A DNA stretch of 64,000 nucleotides from VRUE01 sp963764365. GTDB taxonomy: Bacteria; Actinomycetota; Thermoleophilia; Solirubrobacterales; 70-9. Position numbers and translations under genes: made by a program. Each line of letters starts with the position of its first letter. Positions within the stretch are counted from its first letter, which is position 1. Under the pieces are notes generated by a model. The model had not been told where the DNA came from. It did no database searches and saw only the letters and a list, made by a program, of their open reading frames with translations. The stretch spans positions 186,001 to 250,000 of the forward strand of contig CAVXSI010000022.1 in assembly GCA_963764365.1 (NCBI GenBank), written 5' to 3'. Positions 38,198-46,883 of this stretch are shown in pieces.

Positions 38198-38836
38198 CTA
38201 AAGCGACTTTGGCTGATCCGCGTGGGTTGGCGTCTCGAAGACCGAGAGAGCGACGATCAGCGGGGTCGGATTCTCGCCCGACTTTGCCATCCGCTCGTTG
38301 GCGGCTGCCTGCTCTTCCCCGATGAACTCGTAAAGCTCCATGGTCCTGGCGAGGATCCGTTCCCAGGCAAGCCTGTCGTAGAGGGCAGGCGACCAGGTCA
38401 GGTGCCGCTCCGGGCGTGCATCGATCGTCCCCGCTTCCATTGCTTCTTTGAACTGCTCCGCGTAGGTCGCGAAAACCTGCCAGGTGATCATTTCCCGCAG
38501 GGTCTCGGGTAGGTCGGCCCAGTTTGCCTCGTCGAAAACCGCGGGCTCGGCGGCTTGGTAGAAATGCTCGACGGCACCGCGCCGGGCGCCGCCCGACTTT
38601 TCTTCGATCAGTTCGATCCAGTCGTATTCGACGAGGACCTTGAAGTGACGGGAAACGCGTGAAAGAGAGCCGCCGCCGAACTCCTCGAAGAACTGTTTCG
38701 GACTCATCGGCCGCATCGTCAACTCGCTCACGATTCTGATCCGCAACGGATCGGCGAAGAGTTTGGCCATCCTCAGCAGGAACGGCAGCTTGGAAGTCCT
38801 GCCGGCACTCGTTTCGAACATGTCGCGATCCTCCAT
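38198..38836 (-). CDS. ArsR-like winged-helix regulator with C-terminal extension
   Basis: A 212-residue protein. The N-terminal winged helix (about 20-85) reads MAKLFADPLRIRIVSELTMRPMSPKQFFEEFGGGSLSRVSRHFKVLVEYDWIELIEEK, an ArsR-type domain. The C-terminal helical part (AVEHFYQAAEPAVFDEANWADLPETLREMITWQVF) is typical of actinobacterial regulators with a helical effector domain. No metal-binding Cys cluster is visible. It is 50 bp upstream of the DUF3556-like gene on the same strand and may regulate it. A similar but shorter regulator is encoded divergently at 39250. Confidence 0.87.
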   Translation of the reverse strand: MEDRDMFETSAGRTSKLPFLLRMAKLFADPLRIRIVSELTMRPMSPKQFFEEFGGGSLSRVSRHFKVLVEYDWIELIEEKSGGARRGAVEHFYQAAEPAVFDEANWADLPETLREMITWQVFATYAEQFKEAMEAGTIDARPERHLTWSPALYDRLAWERILARTMELYEFIGEEQAAANERMAKSGENPTPLIVALSVFETPTHADQPKSL

Positions 38837-39249
38837 GCTTTCTGATTTGCCCGAGCGTCACCTTAAGTCTAAGCGGTCCCGGTAAAGGAACTTTTCGCGG
38901 CGTCTCTGTGCTCCAGACGCCGGACGCCTGGCCGAGCCTGTCCAGGCGCCTCACTAGATGCGCGGAAGGGGGTGATGGGATGAAGCTCGCACTGAGCGGG
39001 GCCGCAATGCCGGCCGTCTCGATTACGAAGGCCGGCTGAGATAGCTGGACGGAGCCGTCCGGAGCCCCCGCCAACGACGGCGCGCGGTTCCGGCCGGCTC
39101 TCGTCGCCCATTGTTCACGGAAATTGGGCAGTCAGCACTATTGCTTTAAAAACTCGACTTGAAGAGACGCGCCTGGAACTGGAGACTTATGTCTGAGACA
39201 TGACCGCCGCAAATCGCTTCAACTCGCCCGGGGGGGAATCGTAGGCAAA
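38837..39249. promoter_or_regulatory. 413-bp divergent intergenic region
   Basis: This region separates two divergent ArsR-like genes. It holds a near-palindrome ATGTCTGAGACAT (39189-39201) that could be an operator, a CTGGCCGAGCCTGTCCAG stem near 38930, and an A+T-rich TTTAAAAACTC patch near 39146 that could be a promoter. No ORF with protein-like composition is seen on either strand. Confidence 0.35.
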
Positions 39250-39582
39250 ATGACAGAGCCGCCGATCGATGGCTCCCTCGCCGTCCTCAAGCACGTCATG
39301 CGCCGTCAGCTTCTGCGCTGCCTCAACGAGTCCGAGGATTTCCGCACGTCGGAGAGCCTCGCGGGGCAGGTGCAGGGGAAGCTGACGGCGGTCAGCTACC
39401 ACCTGCGGACGCTCGAAAGGGCCAGGCTGGCGAGCATCGAGATCCGCAGATCGAAGCGAGGCGTGGCTGAGCGCTTCTACGGCTCGAGGATGAAGGGCGA
39501 CCCGGCCGTCGAGAAGTTCCTCGAGGAGACCGCCGAGTCCGACGAGAAGCAACTCCCCCGCAAGCCTGTGACCGCTACGTGA
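39250..39582 (+). CDS. Small ArsR-like winged-helix regulator
   Basis: A 110-residue winged-helix protein: DGSLAVLKHVMRRQLLRCLNESEDFRTSESLAGQVQGKLTAVSYHLRTLERARLASIEIRRSKRGVAERFYGSR. The recognition helix VSYHLRTLERARL is the canonical ArsR form, and the rest is a wing plus a short C-terminal helix. Its last bases overlap the dsrE-like gene convergently by 8 bp, so it may regulate the sulfur operon, although it does not share a promoter with it. One Cys is present, too few for a classical thiol sensor. Confidence 0.85.
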   Translation: MTEPPIDGSLAVLKHVMRRQLLRCLNESEDFRTSESLAGQVQGKLTAVSYHLRTLERARLASIEIRRSKRGVAERFYGSRMKGDPAVEKFLEETAESDEKQLPRKPVTAT

Positions 39583-40033
39583 AGATGATCTGCCCGCCCT
39601 CGGCGATGGCGTAGAACTCGCCGACGGTGATGATCTCCTCGACCTCGGGGATGAAGTCGTCCTTGTCGAGGTCGAAGAGGTCGACCGAGGCCTTGCAGGC
39701 GTAGAGCGGCGCGCCCGATTCGGCGATCATCTCGATGAACTCGGGGATCGGCGGGATGTCGAGCTTCTCCATCTCCTGCGCGAGCTTGTGGGTGACCATC
39801 GAGGAGACGCCGGGAACGCCGCCGGCCCAGGTCGCGAGGTGCAGGCCGGGATTGCCGACCGTCGCCACCTTGACGTGCTCGTGCCGCGCCCTGTTGATCG
39901 CGTCGAGGCCGAAGAAGGTGAAGAAGACGTTGGCGTCGATGCCCTCCATGCGGGCGCCGTTGGCCATGATCAGCCCGGGGTAGATGCCCTCCAGCGAGCC
40001 CTTGGAGATGATGATCGAGACCTTTTCGCTCAT
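39575..40033 (-). CDS. DsrE/F-like family protein
   Basis: A 152-residue DsrE-fold protein: KVSIIISKGSLEGIYPGLIMANGARMEGIDANVFFTFFGLDAI at the start, the GAPLYACKASVDLFDL segment with the likely active-site Cys (about residue 113), and EEIITVGEFYAIAEGGQIIFT at the end. Members of this family carry persulfide sulfur between proteins, working with DsrC/TusE. It is the last gene of a three-gene operon behind dsrC (12 bp) and the sqr-like gene. This long form resembles the DsrE2 group with its hydrophobic start. Confidence 0.9.
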   Translation of the reverse strand: MSEKVSIIISKGSLEGIYPGLIMANGARMEGIDANVFFTFFGLDAINRARHEHVKVATVGNPGLHLATWAGGVPGVSSMVTHKLAQEMEKLDIPPIPEFIEMIAESGAPLYACKASVDLFDLDKDDFIPEVEEIITVGEFYAIAEGGQIIFT

Positions 40034-40045
40034 TTGCGCCTCCTC

Positions 40046-40363
40046 CTAGATGCAGCCGCGGGGCTTGGGGATGCCGGCGACCTTGGCTGCGAGCTTCGCC
40101 GGGCCCTTCGGGAACAGCTGGTACAGCTCCTTGATCGGGACGCCGGACGCTTTGCCGAGCGTGCGGATCGACGGCGCGGTGCCGTTCTCGAGGTAGGCGT
40201 CGCGCATGAAGTCGATCACCAGCCAGTGGCGGTCGGACAGCTGCTCGATGCCGTTCTCGGCGGCGATCTGCTCGCCGATCTCCCGCGTCCACTGCTGCGG
40301 GTCGGTGAGGAAGCCCTCGGGGTCGACGTCGACCGGCGTGCCGGCGTAGGTGGTGGTGCTCAT
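40046..40363 (-). CDS. dsrC: DsrC/TusE family sulfur carrier
   Basis: A 105-residue DsrC-type protein. It has GTPVDVDPEGFLTDPQQWTREIGEQIAAENGIEQLSDRHWLVIDFMRDAYLENGTAPSIRTLGKASGVP, and it ends LFPKGPAKLAAKVAGIPKPRGCI with the penultimate Cys that carries sulfur. The second Cys of true DsrC (about 11 residues upstream) is missing, so it is a TusE/RspA-like member rather than a dissimilatory DsrC. The start overlaps the sqr stop by 4 nt (ATGA), so the genes are coupled. It would hand sulfane sulfur from the quinone oxidoreductase to the DsrE-like protein. Confidence 0.93.
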   Translation of the reverse strand: MSTTTYAGTPVDVDPEGFLTDPQQWTREIGEQIAAENGIEQLSDRHWLVIDFMRDAYLENGTAPSIRTLGKASGVPIKELYQLFPKGPAKLAAKVAGIPKPRGCI

Positions 40364-41622
40364 CGGTTCTCTCCTCGTGCGGTTGGGACAGGTTGCTTGC
40401 CCGCCATCGACATCTGCGCGCCGACGCCGGGGATGTCGCGGCCGGGCAGCAGGACGTGCCAGTAGAGCGGCTCGAAGGCGAGCTTGCCGAGGTGGTTGAC
40501 GCGCGCCTCGCGCAGCAGCGGCAGCGGCCCGACGTGCGGCTCGGGGTAGCGGCCCGGCAGCGGCTCGACCTCGTAGTTGAAGTCGATCAGCAGCGCCTTG
40601 TGGAAGCCGCTCTCGATGAAGCAGTTGACGTGGCCGTCGTAGCTGCCCTCCAGCTCCTCGCCGGCGACGAAGCGCTCGATGTTGGCGACCAGCGTCTCGC
40701 CCTCGAAGTGGGTGGCGGAGCCGGCCTTCGAGGTCGGCAGGTTGGCGGCGTCGCCGAAGGCGAAGACGTTGTCGGCCACCTTTGCCTGCAGCGTGTTCTG
40801 GTCGGTGGGGATGAAGCCGAGCTCGTCGCCGAGGCCGGGCGAGCGGGCGACGAACTCGGCGCCGCCGTGCAGCGGGATCGTGACCAGCAGGTCGAAGGGG
40901 ATCTCGCGCTCGTCCCAGCTGATCAGCCGCCCGTTCTCACCGTCGACCCGGCCGGTGGCGAACTCGGCCTCGACCCTGATGCCGCGCTGCTCGAGCATGC
41001 CGCCGAGGTGCTCGGCGGCGACCGGCTTGGTGAAGGCCGAGTCGAGCGGGGTGACGTAGGTCAGCTCGACCTCGTCGCGGAGGCCGCGCTCGCGCAGGAA
41101 CCAGTCGGCGAGGAAGCTGAACTCGAGCGGCGCGACCGGGCATTTGATCGGCAGGTCGATCATGTTGACGACCAGCCGGCCCCCCTCGAAGGAGTCGAGC
41201 GCGTCGCGCAGCGCCTTCGCCGTCTCGAGCGTGTAGAAGGTGTGGACGGTCTCGCCCCAGCCGGGCCCGGTCAGCCCCTCGGTCTCCTCCAGCAGCAGCG
41301 AGGCGCCGGTGGCGACGACCAGCACGTCGTAGTCGAGCTTCGAGCCGTCGGCCAGATCGACGGCGCTCGCCTCGGCGTCGACCCGGTCGACCTCGGCGAG
41401 GCGGAACTCGATCCCGTCGTGGAGCTGCTTGCGGCGGGAGCGCACGATTGTCTCCGGCTCGGCCAGCCCGAACGGCACGAACAGCAGCCCCGGCTGGTAC
41501 AGGTGGCGGTCGTCACGGTCGACGACGACGATCTCCGCCGCCTCACCGTAATGCCTGTGGAGCCGGTTGGCGGCGAGCGTGCCGCCGGTCCCGCCGCCGA
41601 GGATGACGATGCGGTTGCTCAT
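40360..41622 (-). CDS. Sulfide:quinone oxidoreductase-like flavoprotein
   Basis: A 420-residue pyridine-nucleotide-disulfide-type flavoprotein. The FAD motif RIVILGGGTGGTLAANRLHRHYG, DRHLYQPGLLFVPFG, and a second motif DNVFAFGDAANLPTSKAGSATHFEG are clear. SQR enzymes oxidise sulfide to sulfane sulfur and reduce quinone. The Cys in IDLPIKCPVAPLEF is at the position of the active-site Cys; I do not see the third conserved Cys, so it may be an SQR of another type or a related quinone reductase. It is first in an operon with dsrC and a dsrE-like gene, which supports a sulfur substrate. Confidence 0.88.
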   Translation of the reverse strand: MSNRIVILGGGTGGTLAANRLHRHYGEAAEIVVVDRDDRHLYQPGLLFVPFGLAEPETIVRSRRKQLHDGIEFRLAEVDRVDAEASAVDLADGSKLDYDVLVVATGASLLLEETEGLTGPGWGETVHTFYTLETAKALRDALDSFEGGRLVVNMIDLPIKCPVAPLEFSFLADWFLRERGLRDEVELTYVTPLDSAFTKPVAAEHLGGMLEQRGIRVEAEFATGRVDGENGRLISWDEREIPFDLLVTIPLHGGAEFVARSPGLGDELGFIPTDQNTLQAKVADNVFAFGDAANLPTSKAGSATHFEGETLVANIERFVAGEELEGSYDGHVNCFIESGFHKALLIDFNYEVEPLPGRYPEPHVGPLPLLREARVNHLGKLAFEPLYWHVLLPGRDIPGVGAQMSMAGKQPVPTARGENR

Positions 41623-41645
41623 CGGGACAGATGATGCTGGCCACG

Positions 41646-41711
41646 GGCGCGGGCGGCATCCGTAGTCCGGCGCAGATGCGCTGCGGGCGCCACCGGATGC
41701 GCCCGCCCGCC
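41646..41711. repeat. Imperfect palindrome upstream of the sqr operon
   Basis: GCGGGCGGCATCC (41651-41663) pairs with GGATGCGCCCGC (41696-41707) around a GCGCAGATGCGC inner stem. It lies upstream of the sqr-like gene. The remaining 150 bp up to the NHL gene show no gene on either strand. Confidence 0.5.
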
Positions 41712-41865
41712 TGCCGGCGAGCCGCCTGGCGCGCTACGGCTCGACGGAACCCGGGGTCGCCGCGGGGCGAACGCGGCCGAACTTCACCGCCGCCGCGGCT
41801 GCCGACATCGTCCTTCCCACCCCGACGCGGCAGTCAGGGTCGACCTGCTCAAGCCCCTGGTCCGC

Positions 41866-43863
41866 TCACGGCTGTTCGGGCGGGCCGATCAGCGGCGTGT
41901 GGATCGGCGCCGCCAGGCCGAGGTAGGCGACGATCTGGTAGCCGCCGGGATTGGCCTGTACCGCCACGGTCTTCCAGTTGTTGGTCAGCCAGACGTTCCC
42001 CGAGGGGTCGATCGCGACACCGGTGCTGCGAACCAGGCCGTCGAAGCCGTAGCCGGTCCCGTCCGGTGAGATCGCGGCTCCGGTCTGGCGCTTTCCGGGC
42101 GGGCAGAGCTGGGGGCTCGTGCCGCAGAGCTCCGACAGCCGCCGGCCGGTGAAGTTGGCGAACCAGACCTGGTTGTCGCCGTCGATCGCGACGCCCCACG
42201 GAGTGGCTATGCCGCCGCCCCTGATCGGCCGGCTGGTGGCGAGTTCGCCGTTCGGCTTCAGCAGGACGGCCGAGCCGCGCCCCGGTATGAAGTTCAATTC
42301 GAACGGACAGGGAGCCGGGACCTTGCCCGAGTTGGCGACCCAGGCGTAGCCGTTGGCGTCGACCGCGACACCCATCGGTCGGTGCAGGCCGCCGCCATGC
42401 ACCGGCGAGTTGGCCGCCGGGGCCCCGCTGGGCCCGAGGATCGCCACGTTGGAGCTTTCGTTGCCGGTGACGAAGGTCGTGCCCTTGCCGTTGACGGCGA
42501 CGCCGAAGGGCTTTTCCAGGTGGGTCAGCCCCGGGCCGAGGTTGGTCGCCGCTTCGGGCTCGCCCGATGCGTACTTCGTGACGCTGTTGTTGCCGCAGTT
42601 GGCGATCCAGATGTTGCCGCGCCGGTCCGAGACGGTCCCCTGCGGCCAGCTGATGTTCCCCTGTTCGTAGCCGCCCCTGAAGGTGAGGCCCTGCGGCGTG
42701 AGGACCTTTTCGAGGTCCGGCGAGAGCGCCTTGCCGGCGAGGGTGAACTCGGAGACGCTGTTGTGCGGCGAGCGCCTGCGGCAGGTGGGCGCTTCGAAGC
42801 CGAAGTTGCCGACCCAGACGTGGTTTTCGGGATCGATGCCGATGCCGAAGCCGGCGCCGGAGAGGCCACCGCCTTCGTACGGGGAGCCGGGGTAGCCGCG
42901 CCCGGTCGGGGTGAAGCGGAGCAGGTTCTGGGCGCCGCAGACGGCTTTCGGCTTGCGGCTGTACTCGTAGTTGTTGGCGACCCAGAGGCTGCCGCCGCCG
43001 TCGATCGCGAACTGGCCCGGCCCGTCCATCGTTCGCGGCACGCCTTCGAAGCGCAGGGCGAGGGTCCACGCGTCGGGCTGTTCGCCGCCGCCGAGCGCCG
43101 GCCGGTAGAGGCGCCGCGCCACGCCTGAGAGCCGGTAGAGGCCACCGACGTCGTGCCAGGGATTGCGGGCGATCTCGACCGTCGCCTGCAGCGTGTCGCC
43201 GACCGGCCCGCCGCCGGGCACGCCGCCGAGGCGCAGCAGCTGCGCGCAGCGCCTGGTCTGCCGGCGGCAGACGGCCAGCAGGTTGGCCAGCGAGTCGAAG
43301 GTCGGCAGGGTCGAGGTCGAGCGCCCGTTCGGGAAGCGGCTGAGGACCGGCGAGAGGTTGCCGCTGCCCCGGCTGACGAGGTTGCGCGCCATCGCCGCGG
43401 CGTTGCGCAGGCCGGGATTCTTGCCGGCGATGCGGCTGCCTTCGATGAACTGGGCCATCGAGTAGCCGATCGCGACCGTGGTCCGCTCGTTCACCGTCGC
43501 CCGCCGCGGGACGCGGCCGGCGCCGAGCGCCGCGGCGAGCCGGTAGGCGCTGGCCGGGACCGGGAAGCCGGCTTCGGCGGCGCCGCCGGGGCGGGTGGCG
43601 ACCAGGTACTTGACCGCGGAGCGGGGCGCCCGGCGGTAGTGGATCGAGAAAGCGCCGCCGCCGCGGCTGCGGCCCGAGCCGAGCACGGCCGGCCGTTCCC
43701 GACCCGGGCTCGCCGCCAGCAGGCTCACGTTCATCCCGGCGATCGGGACACTGCCGGCGATCGCACGGCCCTGGCCCCCGGCCGCCGACGCCGAGCCTGG
43801 CGCGAGCAGGACGGCAAGAGACGCGACGAGTGCCAGGGCGCAGGCGGAACGGCGAACGAGCAA
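41866..43863 (-). CDS. Secreted NHL-repeat (beta-propeller) protein
   Basis: A 665-residue exported protein. TTG 43863 sits behind a strong GGGAGGAAACC ribosome-binding site, followed by the signal peptide RRSACALALVASLAVLLAPGSASA. Residues about 30-200 form a Gly/Arg-rich N-terminal region with one Cys cluster (VCRRQTRRCAQLL). The rest is a propeller with repeated G(V/I)A-D--G--WVAN blocks (FAIDGGGSLWVANNYEYS, IGIDPENHVWVGNFGFE, TVSDRRGNIWIANCGNN, GVAVDANGYAWVANSGK, GVAIDGDNQVWFANFTG, GVAIDPSGNVWLTNNWK). NHL propellers are usually ligand- or glycan-binding. No catalytic residues are visible. Confidence 0.88.
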   Translation of the reverse strand: MLVRRSACALALVASLAVLLAPGSASAAGGQGRAIAGSVPIAGMNVSLLAASPGRERPAVLGSGRSRGGGAFSIHYRRAPRSAVKYLVATRPGGAAEAGFPVPASAYRLAAALGAGRVPRRATVNERTTVAIGYSMAQFIEGSRIAGKNPGLRNAAAMARNLVSRGSGNLSPVLSRFPNGRSTSTLPTFDSLANLLAVCRRQTRRCAQLLRLGGVPGGGPVGDTLQATVEIARNPWHDVGGLYRLSGVARRLYRPALGGGEQPDAWTLALRFEGVPRTMDGPGQFAIDGGGSLWVANNYEYSRKPKAVCGAQNLLRFTPTGRGYPGSPYEGGGLSGAGFGIGIDPENHVWVGNFGFEAPTCRRRSPHNSVSEFTLAGKALSPDLEKVLTPQGLTFRGGYEQGNISWPQGTVSDRRGNIWIANCGNNSVTKYASGEPEAATNLGPGLTHLEKPFGVAVNGKGTTFVTGNESSNVAILGPSGAPAANSPVHGGGLHRPMGVAVDANGYAWVANSGKVPAPCPFELNFIPGRGSAVLLKPNGELATSRPIRGGGIATPWGVAIDGDNQVWFANFTGRRLSELCGTSPQLCPPGKRQTGAAISPDGTGYGFDGLVRSTGVAIDPSGNVWLTNNWKTVAVQANPGGYQIVAYLGLAAPIHTPLIGPPEQP

Positions 43864-43958
43864 GGTTTCCTCCCGTAAGTCGAGCCCCGGAATCGGGGCG
43901 CTTGTCGGCGTGCGCGAACAACCTATCGGTGGGCGCGGTGGCCTTCTGATGGGGGCCG

Positions 43959-44963
43959 CTACCAGTGCTCGCCGGGGTCGGCCCAGGGGATGCGGCCACA
44001 CTCCTGCGCCGCCGTTCCGCGCTCCGAGGCGTGGGCGTCGCAGAGCACCTCGTCGCGCATTGCGAAGCGGACGCCGGCGCGCAGCATCCGCTCCGCCAGC
44101 CACCAGTCGCCCGGCAGGCCGAGGTCGGCGGCGAGCAGCTCGCGGCCGAAGAAGCGCAGTCCCGAGTGGTACATCCCGGCCGCCCAGGAGAAGCGGCCGC
44201 GCCGGGGCGGGAAGGCGCAGAAGTCGCGCGGAGCGCCCCCGGCGTGCTGGCGGACCTGGCCGTAGACGGCCTCGGCCCGGGTGGCGCGGGCGTGGGCGAG
44301 CAGCGACTCCAGGCACTCCGGCCGCAGCGCGTCGTCGTCGTCGAACTCGACGATCCAGCGACCGCGGGCCTCCCGCAGAGCGGCGTTGCGCGCCCGGGTC
44401 GCGCCGACCAGCCAGAGCTTTACTGGGTCGTCTGTCCAGGGCTGGCGCGGCCCCAGGTCGATGTAGCGGGCCCGGGGATCGCCGAGCGCCGCCACCGCCG
44501 CCTCGGTCTCCGGCGGGGCCCCGTCGCCGGCGACGATCACCTCCAGCTCGGCGTGGCTCTGGGCGAGGATCGAGGGCAGCGAGCGCGAGGTCAGCTCCGG
44601 CCGGCCGACGGTGGCGACGGTGACGCTGACCAGCGGCCGCTCCTCGTCCCAGGCGGCGGCGTAGTCGCGGGCTTCACGGGCGGCGGCCAGCCTGGCGCGG
44701 TTCTCCGGCTCGCGGGCGGCGAGCGCCCGCAGCGCGTCGCGGAGGTCGTCGCGCAACTGGCGCGACCGCGACAGCTCGGCGATCTGCGAGTCGAGTCGGT
44801 CGAGCCGGTCGCCGAGCGCGTCGATCCGCTCGCGATCCGCCCGGGCCTGCACGGCCTGCCGCTCGGAGTGCAGCTCGAGTCGTTCGAGGCTGGGGTAGGG
44901 GCCGTGCAGGCGGCGGGCCAGCGCCGTGCGGAGCCGGGCAAGACCTCGGGGCGGCGCGGTCAT
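43959..44963 (-). CDS. Family 2 glycosyltransferase with coiled-coil N-terminus
   Basis: A 334-residue GT2 enzyme. Residues about 30-75 (ERLELHSERQAVQARADRERIDALGDRLDRLDSQIAELSRS) form a predicted coiled coil. The catalytic part has VSVTVATVGRPELTSRSLPSIL, VIVAGDGAPPETEAAV and the acidic IVEFDDDDALRPECLESLL motif (DXD equivalent), then SGLRFFGRELLAADLGLPGDWWLAERML. It ends AHASERGTAAQECGRIPWADPGEHW. ATG 44963 overlaps the acetyltransferase stop by 4 nt, so both are in one transcript and may modify the same glycan. Confidence 0.88.
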   Translation of the reverse strand: MTAPPRGLARLRTALARRLHGPYPSLERLELHSERQAVQARADRERIDALGDRLDRLDSQIAELSRSRQLRDDLRDALRALAAREPENRARLAAAREARDYAAAWDEERPLVSVTVATVGRPELTSRSLPSILAQSHAELEVIVAGDGAPPETEAAVAALGDPRARYIDLGPRQPWTDDPVKLWLVGATRARNAALREARGRWIVEFDDDDALRPECLESLLAHARATRAEAVYGQVRQHAGGAPRDFCAFPPRRGRFSWAAGMYHSGLRFFGRELLAADLGLPGDWWLAERMLRAGVRFAMRDEVLCDAHASERGTAAQECGRIPWADPGEHW

Positions 44964-45574
44964 CCCGGTGCGAACGGCGTCGCGGGGACGCCCTGGACGC
45001 GGATCTCGCCGGGCACGTCGCGGATCGCCACCGCCCCGGCTCCGACCGTCGCCCCGGCTCCGACCTCGATCCCGTTGACGACGGTGCAGCCGATGCCGAG
45101 GAAGGTCCCGGCGCCCACCCGTGAGCTGCCGCCGACGTTGGCGCCGGGATTGAGCGTGGCGAACTCGCCGATCCGCGTGTGGTGGCCGACCAGCGCGCCG
45201 CGCGAGAGGATCGCCTGCTCGCACACCTCCGCCTCGGCGCCGATCACGACCATCGGCCCGATCGTCGCGCTCGCCGCCACCCGCGCCGAGCCGGCGACGT
45301 GCGCGGTCGGGTGGATCAACCCCCCGGCCCGCCAGCCCGCGTCGGCCAGCGTTTGCCAGTTGGTGCGGCGATCGCCGCCGAGGCCGAGCACCGCGACGCC
45401 TCCCTCCGGAGGCGGGTCCAGAGCGACCACCGGCAAGCCGTGAACCTCGGAGCCGACCTTCTCCGGATACAGCAGCTCGACCAGCCCTCCGACCTCCACC
45501 CCTGCGTCAGCCGCCCACCCCGCGACCTCGGCCGCATACGACCCGGTGCCGGCGATGTGGAGACGCCTCGCCAC
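44960..45574 (-). CDS. Left-handed beta-helix sugar acetyltransferase (PglD/NeuD type)
   Basis: A 204-residue protein with an N-terminal nucleotide-binding part (HIAGTGSYAAEVAGWAADAGVEVGGLVE) and a C-terminal hexapeptide-repeat helix (IHPTAHVAGSARVAASATIGPMVVIGAEAEVCEQAILSRGALVGHHTRIGEFATLNPGANVGGSSRVGAGTFLGIGCTV). This is the PglD/NeuD form, which acetylates an amino sugar on a nucleotide carrier. GTG 45574 is preferred because homology starts there and the longer frame is low-complexity. It precedes the GT2 gene with a 4-nt overlap. Confidence 0.9.
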   Translation of the reverse strand: MARRLHIAGTGSYAAEVAGWAADAGVEVGGLVELLYPEKVGSEVHGLPVVALDPPPEGGVAVLGLGGDRRTNWQTLADAGWRAGGLIHPTAHVAGSARVAASATIGPMVVIGAEAEVCEQAILSRGALVGHHTRIGEFATLNPGANVGGSSRVGAGTFLGIGCTVVNGIEVGAGATVGAGAVAIRDVPGEIRVQGVPATPFAPG

Positions 45575-45625
45575 GCGGCTACTCGGGCACGGGCACGGCG
45601 ATCGCCTCGAGCCCAAGCACCGGGC

Positions 45626-45937
45626 CTACTCCTTCTTGCCCGATGCCCCCAGCGCCTCGCCGGCGCTGCGCACGACGTTGGTCAGGAAGTCGTACTGCGT
45701 CTGGACCAGACGCTCCGACATCTCGAGTGCCGAGTCGATGACCTCCTGCCGCCTGGACGGGTTCTCGCCATGCGGCGGCAGCGCCTCGTCGACCGACTCC
45801 ATGAAATTGCGCACTGCCTCGATTGCCTTCTTCTGGCTCCCCTTGACCTGCTCGAGCACCTGCTCGGACAACTCGGTGGTCCTCTCGACCGTGTCACCGC
45901 CGGCTGCTTGCTTGGGTTTTTGGGCTGCGGTTGGCAT
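45626..45937 (-). CDS. Small phasin-like helical protein
   Basis: A 103-residue protein predicted to be almost all helix: ERTTELSEQVLEQVKGSQKKAIEAVRNFMESVDEALPPH, then RRQEVIDSALEMSERLVQTQYDFLTNVVRSAGEALGASGKKE. The amphipathic heptads and the QYDFLTNVVRSAG segment resemble phasins and polyhydroxyalkanoate-granule or lipid-associated proteins. It lies just downstream of the LuxR regulator gene (150 bp) and upstream of the acetyltransferase gene. There is no signal peptide. Confidence 0.65.
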   Translation of the reverse strand: MPTAAQKPKQAAGGDTVERTTELSEQVLEQVKGSQKKAIEAVRNFMESVDEALPPHGENPSRRQEVIDSALEMSERLVQTQYDFLTNVVRSAGEALGASGKKE

Positions 45938-46086
45938 TTTCGCCTCCTCGTCGTTTGCCGCGCCTGCACCGGGGATCGCCCGATGCGGGCATCGTTTTCG
46001 TCACAAATCTATGTCGCGATCACGGCCGATCCATCGGGGAAAACCCGTGCATCGGCAGCGGGGTTTCCCCACTCGCCCGCCCTCCC

Positions 46087-46773
46087 CTATACCTCCCAGG
46101 TGATCTGCCCAGTGACCAACGCGATCGCTACGGCATGTGCGCGTGTGTGCGCTCCCAGCTTGCCCAGCGCATTGTGAACGTGTGACTTGACCGTCTCCGG
46201 GGAGAGGAATAGACGCCCTGCGATGTCGCCGCTCTGGAGCCCGGAGGCGACCAACGTCATGACTTCGCGCTCGCGCTCGCTGAGTTGCAGGCGACCGCTC
46301 CCCTCCACCACGACCGGTGCCCAGGTGGCTTCCCGAGCCAGGGCGCCCTTTGCCTGCGCGGTGGATGCCTCATCGGGCGGCATGAAGACGGAAAGGTGGC
46401 GTGCCGGCAGTACGTTGGCCGTCGCACTGAACTCGACGGGCACTGGTCCGCGGTTTGGTACGTACAACTGATACCAGCCCTCTGCCCCGCCGCTGGCCAA
46501 GAAGGCTCCCCATTGCTCCTCGAGCCTCCTGCGCTCGTTTGGAGCAGTGAAATCGTCCATCGTGCGCCAGGGAATCTCCTCCCAAGCGATTCCCAGCAGG
46601 TCACATGCGGCGGCATTCCCGGTCACCCAGCGTCGCTGGTCGTCAGCGATCAGCATCGGATGCCGTGAGCGCTCAAGCGCCGTCCGCAGGCGCATCGCCG
46701 CCTGCGGACCGGAGTCGCCGTCCCTCAAGACCTGCGCTTTATCTTCGCCGGCGGGCGGATCGGGCGTAGCCAC
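46087..46773 (-). CDS. PAS-LuxR transcriptional regulator
   Basis: A 228-residue regulator. A PAS domain (about residues 30-120: RSRHPMLIADDQRRWVTGNAAACDLLGIAWEEIPWRTMDDFT) is followed by a linker and a LuxR-type helix-turn-helix (about 160-222: LSEREREVMTLVASGLQSGDIAGRLFLSPETVKSHVHNALGKLGAHTRAHAVAIAL). PAS domains bind small ligands or flavins, but I cannot name the ligand. It is divergent from the cobalamin-GGDEF gene 110 bp away, so it may control that gene (inference). Confidence 0.93.
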   Translation of the reverse strand: MATPDPPAGEDKAQVLRDGDSGPQAAMRLRTALERSRHPMLIADDQRRWVTGNAAACDLLGIAWEEIPWRTMDDFTAPNERRRLEEQWGAFLASGGAEGWYQLYVPNRGPVPVEFSATANVLPARHLSVFMPPDEASTAQAKGALAREATWAPVVVEGSGRLQLSEREREVMTLVASGLQSGDIAGRLFLSPETVKSHVHNALGKLGAHTRAHAVAIALVTGQITWEV

Positions 46774-46883
46774 CCCAACCTCCTTGGCTCCAGGACCGAG
46801 ACACGTTTACTGACCTATCCTATGGGGCAAGTCCTGCTGAATGCAAGGCATCACTCTGAAAATCGGCGTATTCTCATCTGATT

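Noticed and set aside
35670..38201. 843-residue plus-strand frame over the oxidoreductase and DUF3556-like genes
   Set aside because: It is Arg/Pro/Glu-rich and antisense to two convincing genes; only the hairpins within it give repeated peptides.
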